From positions 1 to 8,791 of the forward strand of contig CALGGL010000386.1 in assembly GCA_937915975.1 (NCBI GenBank): a DNA stretch of 8,791 nt, given 5' to 3'. Shown in pieces: positions 6,708-8,791 of this stretch. The notes beneath the pieces were generated by a model. That model did no database searches, was not told the DNA's origin, and was given only the letters and a program-made list of their open reading frames with translations. Origin of the DNA: an uncultured Lachnospiraceae bacterium (GTDB lineage: Bacteria; Bacillota; Clostridia; Lachnospirales; Lachnospiraceae). The position numbers and the translations under genes are program-made. The number at the start of each line of letters is the position of its first letter. The stretch's first letter is position 1.

Positions 6708-8636
6708 ATGTCATTAGTTTATACGAACGAAAACTGTGTAGGATGTAACAAATGTATCGGTGCCTGCAGCTGTATGGGAGCCAATGTTCAGGCTGAAAGG
6801 GACGGTAAAAACCGTATCAAGGTTGACGGAACAAAATGTATTGCCTGCGGTGCCTGCTTTGATGCATGTAAGCACGATGCAAGAGAATTTTGTGATGATA
6901 CGGAAAGATTCTTTAACGATCTTGCAAAGGGCGAAAGAATTTCACTTCTTCTTGCGCCGGCATTTAAGGCCAATTACCCGAGAGAGTACGAAAAGGTTTT
7001 GGGTGGTCTTAAGCAGGCAGGTGTTAACAGAATCATAAGCATATCCTTTGGTGCGGACATAACCACATGGGGATATCTTAAGTATGTTACCGAAAATAAT
7101 TTCTATGGCGGAATTTCACAGCCGTGTCCTGCGGTTGTCGGTTATATCGAAAGATATGCACCGGAGCTTATTCCAAAGCTCTTTCCTGTGCAAAGTCCAA
7201 TGATGTGTGGAGCAATATATGCAAAAAAATATATGGGAATAACCGATAAGCTTGCCTTTATCAGTCCGTGTATAGCCAAGAAAATGGAGATAGACGATGT
7301 TAATAACGGCGGCTATGTTTCTTATAATGTTACCTTTGACCATCTTATGAAATATGTAAGAAAGCACAACGTTTACGGTCCTGATTGTTCGGATGAGATA
7401 GAGTACGGACTTGGTTCAATCTATCCTATGCCGGGCGGACTTAAGGAAAACGTTTACTGGTTCTTAGGCGAAAGTGCTCTCATCCGTCAGATGGAGGGTG
7501 AAAAGCACATGTATCATTACCTTGAGCAAAACAAGGACAGAATTGCCGGCGGAAAAACTCCGTATCTTTTTGTAGATGCGCTTAACTGCTCATCGGGATG
7601 TATCTACGGAACAGGAACCGAGCCTGAGAAAAACAAGACCGAGGATACCATGTATAATCTTCTAAAGATAAGGGAAGACAGCAAAAATGATATGAAAAAA
7701 CATACATGGTCAAAAAAGCTTAGTCCTGAAGAAAGATTAAAATATCTCAATAAGCAGTTTGAGCAGCTTAATCTTAACGACTTCTTAAGAAGATACACCG
7801 ACCGATCCGCTTCCTGCAGACACAGCCAGCCGACCAACTCTCAGCTTAATGAAATATTTAACAGCATGAGAAAATTCAATGACGAACAAAGACACAGAGA
7901 CTGCTCCTGCTGCGGATACGAAGGTTGTTACGAGATGGCGGTTGCCATACATAACGGCTTTAATACCAAGGAAAATTGTATTTACTACATAAAGGATGTT
8001 GTTGCTCAGGAAAAGGAAGAAATAGAAAAGCTTATGAATGATATTAATAAGCAGAAGAAGGCTGTATTTAATATCGCCGAAAATATCAACTCAGAATTTG
8101 AAATGCTTAATACTTCATTACAGCAGATGGAGGAAGGAAATACCGCAAACGCAGGAGAAAGCACTTCAATTTCCGAAGAGGTTGAAAATGTTACAAGCTT
8201 CTGTAATAAGCTGTCCGAGTCTCTCATTGAAATACGTGATATACTTACTGAGCTTCATGAAAATAACGATGAGGTCGTATCTATCGCATCAAAAACCAAT
8301 CTTCTTGCACTTAATGCTTCCATAGAAGCAGCGCGTGCAGGTGAAGCCGGACGAGGCTTTGCGGTTGTAGCAAGCGAGATAAACGAGCTTGCGGGAAGCT
8401 CCAAGGAAACCGCCGGAAAGAGTAATGAAGGTCAGGAGAGAATCGAGACCGCCATCGCTGCTATTATGAAAGAGGCCAACACTCTTCTTTCAATCGTTGG
8501 AAAGGTTCACGACAGAACACAGAACTTAGCTGCGTCAACGGAAGAAATATCCGCTTCTTCAGCCAATATCTCAGAGATAAGCAATACCATCAAGGACAAA
8601 ATGAATTCGCTTGTTGAAGAGTTGGATAATATGTAG
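6708..8636 (+). CDS. Soluble [FeFe]-hydrogenase-like sensor fused to a methyl-accepting chemotaxis domain
   Basis: A 642-residue cytoplasmic protein with no membrane helix. Two ferredoxin-type [4Fe-4S] sites come first: C10/C13/C16/C20 and C44/C47/C50/C54. The H-cluster domain (about 75-310) has its three ligand motifs: SQPCPAVV (C140), ISPCIAKK (C188) and NCSSGC (C294, C298). A further Fe-S domain has CSCCGYEGC (C399, C401, C402, C407) and C424. A coiled region leads to a chemoreceptor hairpin whose tip is [28 protein letters not shown] (528-555). In catalytic enzymes the first motif is TSCCP, whose first Cys relays protons; here it is Pro139, so slow turnover and a sensory role are likely, as in the PAS-linked HydS group. 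It probably senses H2 or electron-carrier state and signals to CheA. It has an AAGGAGGT ribosome site and is followed 48 bp later by hydG. Confidence 0.92.
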   Translation: MSLVYTNENCVGCNKCIGACSCMGANVQAERDGKNRIKVDGTKCIACGACFDACKHDAREFCDDTERFFNDLAKGERISLLLAPAFKANYPREYEKVLGGLKQAGVNRIISISFGADITTWGYLKYVTENNFYGGISQPCPAVVGYIERYAPELIPKLFPVQSPMMCGAIYAKKYMGITDKLAFISPCIAKKMEIDDVNNGGYVSYNVTFDHLMKYVRKHNVYGPDCSDEIEYGLGSIYPMPGGLKENVYWFLGESALIRQMEGEKHMYHYLEQNKDRIAGGKTPYLFVDALNCSSGCIYGTGTEPEKNKTEDTMYNLLKIREDSKNDMKKHTWSKKLSPEERLKYLNKQFEQLNLNDFLRRYTDRSASCRHSQPTNSQLNEIFNSMRKFNDEQRHRDCSCCGYEGCYEMAVAIHNGFNTKENCIYYIKDVVAQEKEEIEKLMNDINKQKKAVFNIAENINSEFEMLNTSLQQMEEGNTANAGESTSISEEVENVTSFCNKLSESLIEIRDILTELHENNDEVVSIASKTNLLALNASIEAARAGEAGRGFAVVASEINELAGSSKETAGKSNEGQERIETAIAAIMKEANTLLSIVGKVHDRTQNLAASTEEISASSANISEISNTIKDKMNSLVEELDNM

Positions 8637-8684
8637 TATAAATAAATTGCGGGGAGAAACTTAATAATAAATGAGGTGACAACA
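8637..8684 (+). promoter_or_regulatory. Short intergenic gap with hydG ribosome site
   Basis: The 48-bp gap contains no hairpin followed by a T-run, so read-through from the hydrogenase-sensor gene into hydG is likely. GAGGTG (8673-8678) lies 6 bp before the hydG ATG. I see no separate promoter. Confidence 0.5.
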
Positions 8685-8791
8685 ATGTACAATCCAAAAT
8701 CCCTGAAGGCTGATGAATTTATTGATGATAACGAGATAAAGGAAACTCTTTCCTACGCTGAGGCAAACAAAGAAAACTTCGAGCTTATAAA
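8685..8791 (+). CDS. hydG: [FeFe]-hydrogenase maturase HydG (radical SAM tyrosine lyase), N-terminus only
   Basis: The first 35 codons are visible (MYNPKSLKADEFIDDNEI..., then ETLSYAEANKENFELI) before the window ends. This opening, with its FI-D-EI and LxYAxxNKxN pattern, matches the N-terminus of clostridial HydG as I remember it. HydG splits tyrosine to make the CO and CN ligands of the H-cluster; its radical-SAM cysteines would lie beyond the window. The paralogue ThiH (tyrosine lyase of thiamine synthesis) is the main alternative. The neighbouring H-cluster protein and the likely shared transcript favour HydG. Start chosen at the ATG preceded by GAGGTG. Confidence 0.82.
   Translation, partial: MYNPKSLKADEFIDDNEIKETLSYAEANKENFELI

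Noticed and set aside
3505..8791. Real horizontal transfer of a bacterial operon into a protist chromosome
   Set aside because: The bacterial genes keep Shine-Dalgarno sites, coupled stops, bacterial promoters and intact frames, and both flanking genes are cut at the join. A chimera is simpler.

Overview
This window looks like two unrelated DNAs joined at about position 3505. The left part (1-~3505) is very AT-rich (roughly a quarter to 30% GC by eye), has no Shine-Dalgarno sites, and reads as the end of a protist chromosome. The right part (~3505-8791) is about 40% GC by eye, with tight operons and strong ribosome binding sites, and reads as an anaerobic Firmicute of the Lachnospiraceae/Butyrivibrio kind. 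A gut or rumen sample containing an anaerobic ciliate (or a parabasalid) plus a clostridial bacterium would explain both. A chimeric assembly or amplification product is much more likely than a real gene transfer, because two coding regions, one on each side, are cut at the same point.

Left part: positions 1-43 are a C-rich 7-bp telomere-like repeat (CCCCAAT). Only about 110 bp further in lies the 3' end of a minus-strand leishmanolysin-type (M8) metalloprotease with a signal peptide and a hydrophobic C-terminus. Head-to-head with it is a plus-strand surface protein made of twelve 26-residue DUF285/BspA-like repeats. That reading frame has no ATG of its own and carries an in-frame TAG at 2415, so it is a pseudogene or contains sequence errors. 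Both are cell-surface families that are expanded in anaerobic protists.

Right part, minus strand: a four-gene operon transcribed from about 6490 towards 3505. It encodes a bacitracin/lantibiotic-type ABC ATPase, its ABC-2 permease, a short single-TM histidine kinase, and a membrane-anchored Thr/Glu-rich protein whose C-terminal domain is cut by the junction. Four GGTTAA direct repeats at 11/12/11-bp spacing lie just upstream of a TATAAT box. They look like the binding site of an OmpR-family response regulator, presumably the missing partner of the kinase.

Right part, plus strand: from the same 232-bp divergent intergenic region runs a 642-residue soluble fusion of two [4Fe-4S] ferredoxin clusters, an [FeFe]-hydrogenase H-cluster domain, a further Fe-S domain and a chemoreceptor signalling domain. 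It is followed by the start of hydG, the radical-SAM enzyme that makes the CO/CN ligands of the H-cluster. Together they suggest an H2 or redox sensor feeding the chemotaxis pathway, with its cofactor maturase encoded next door.
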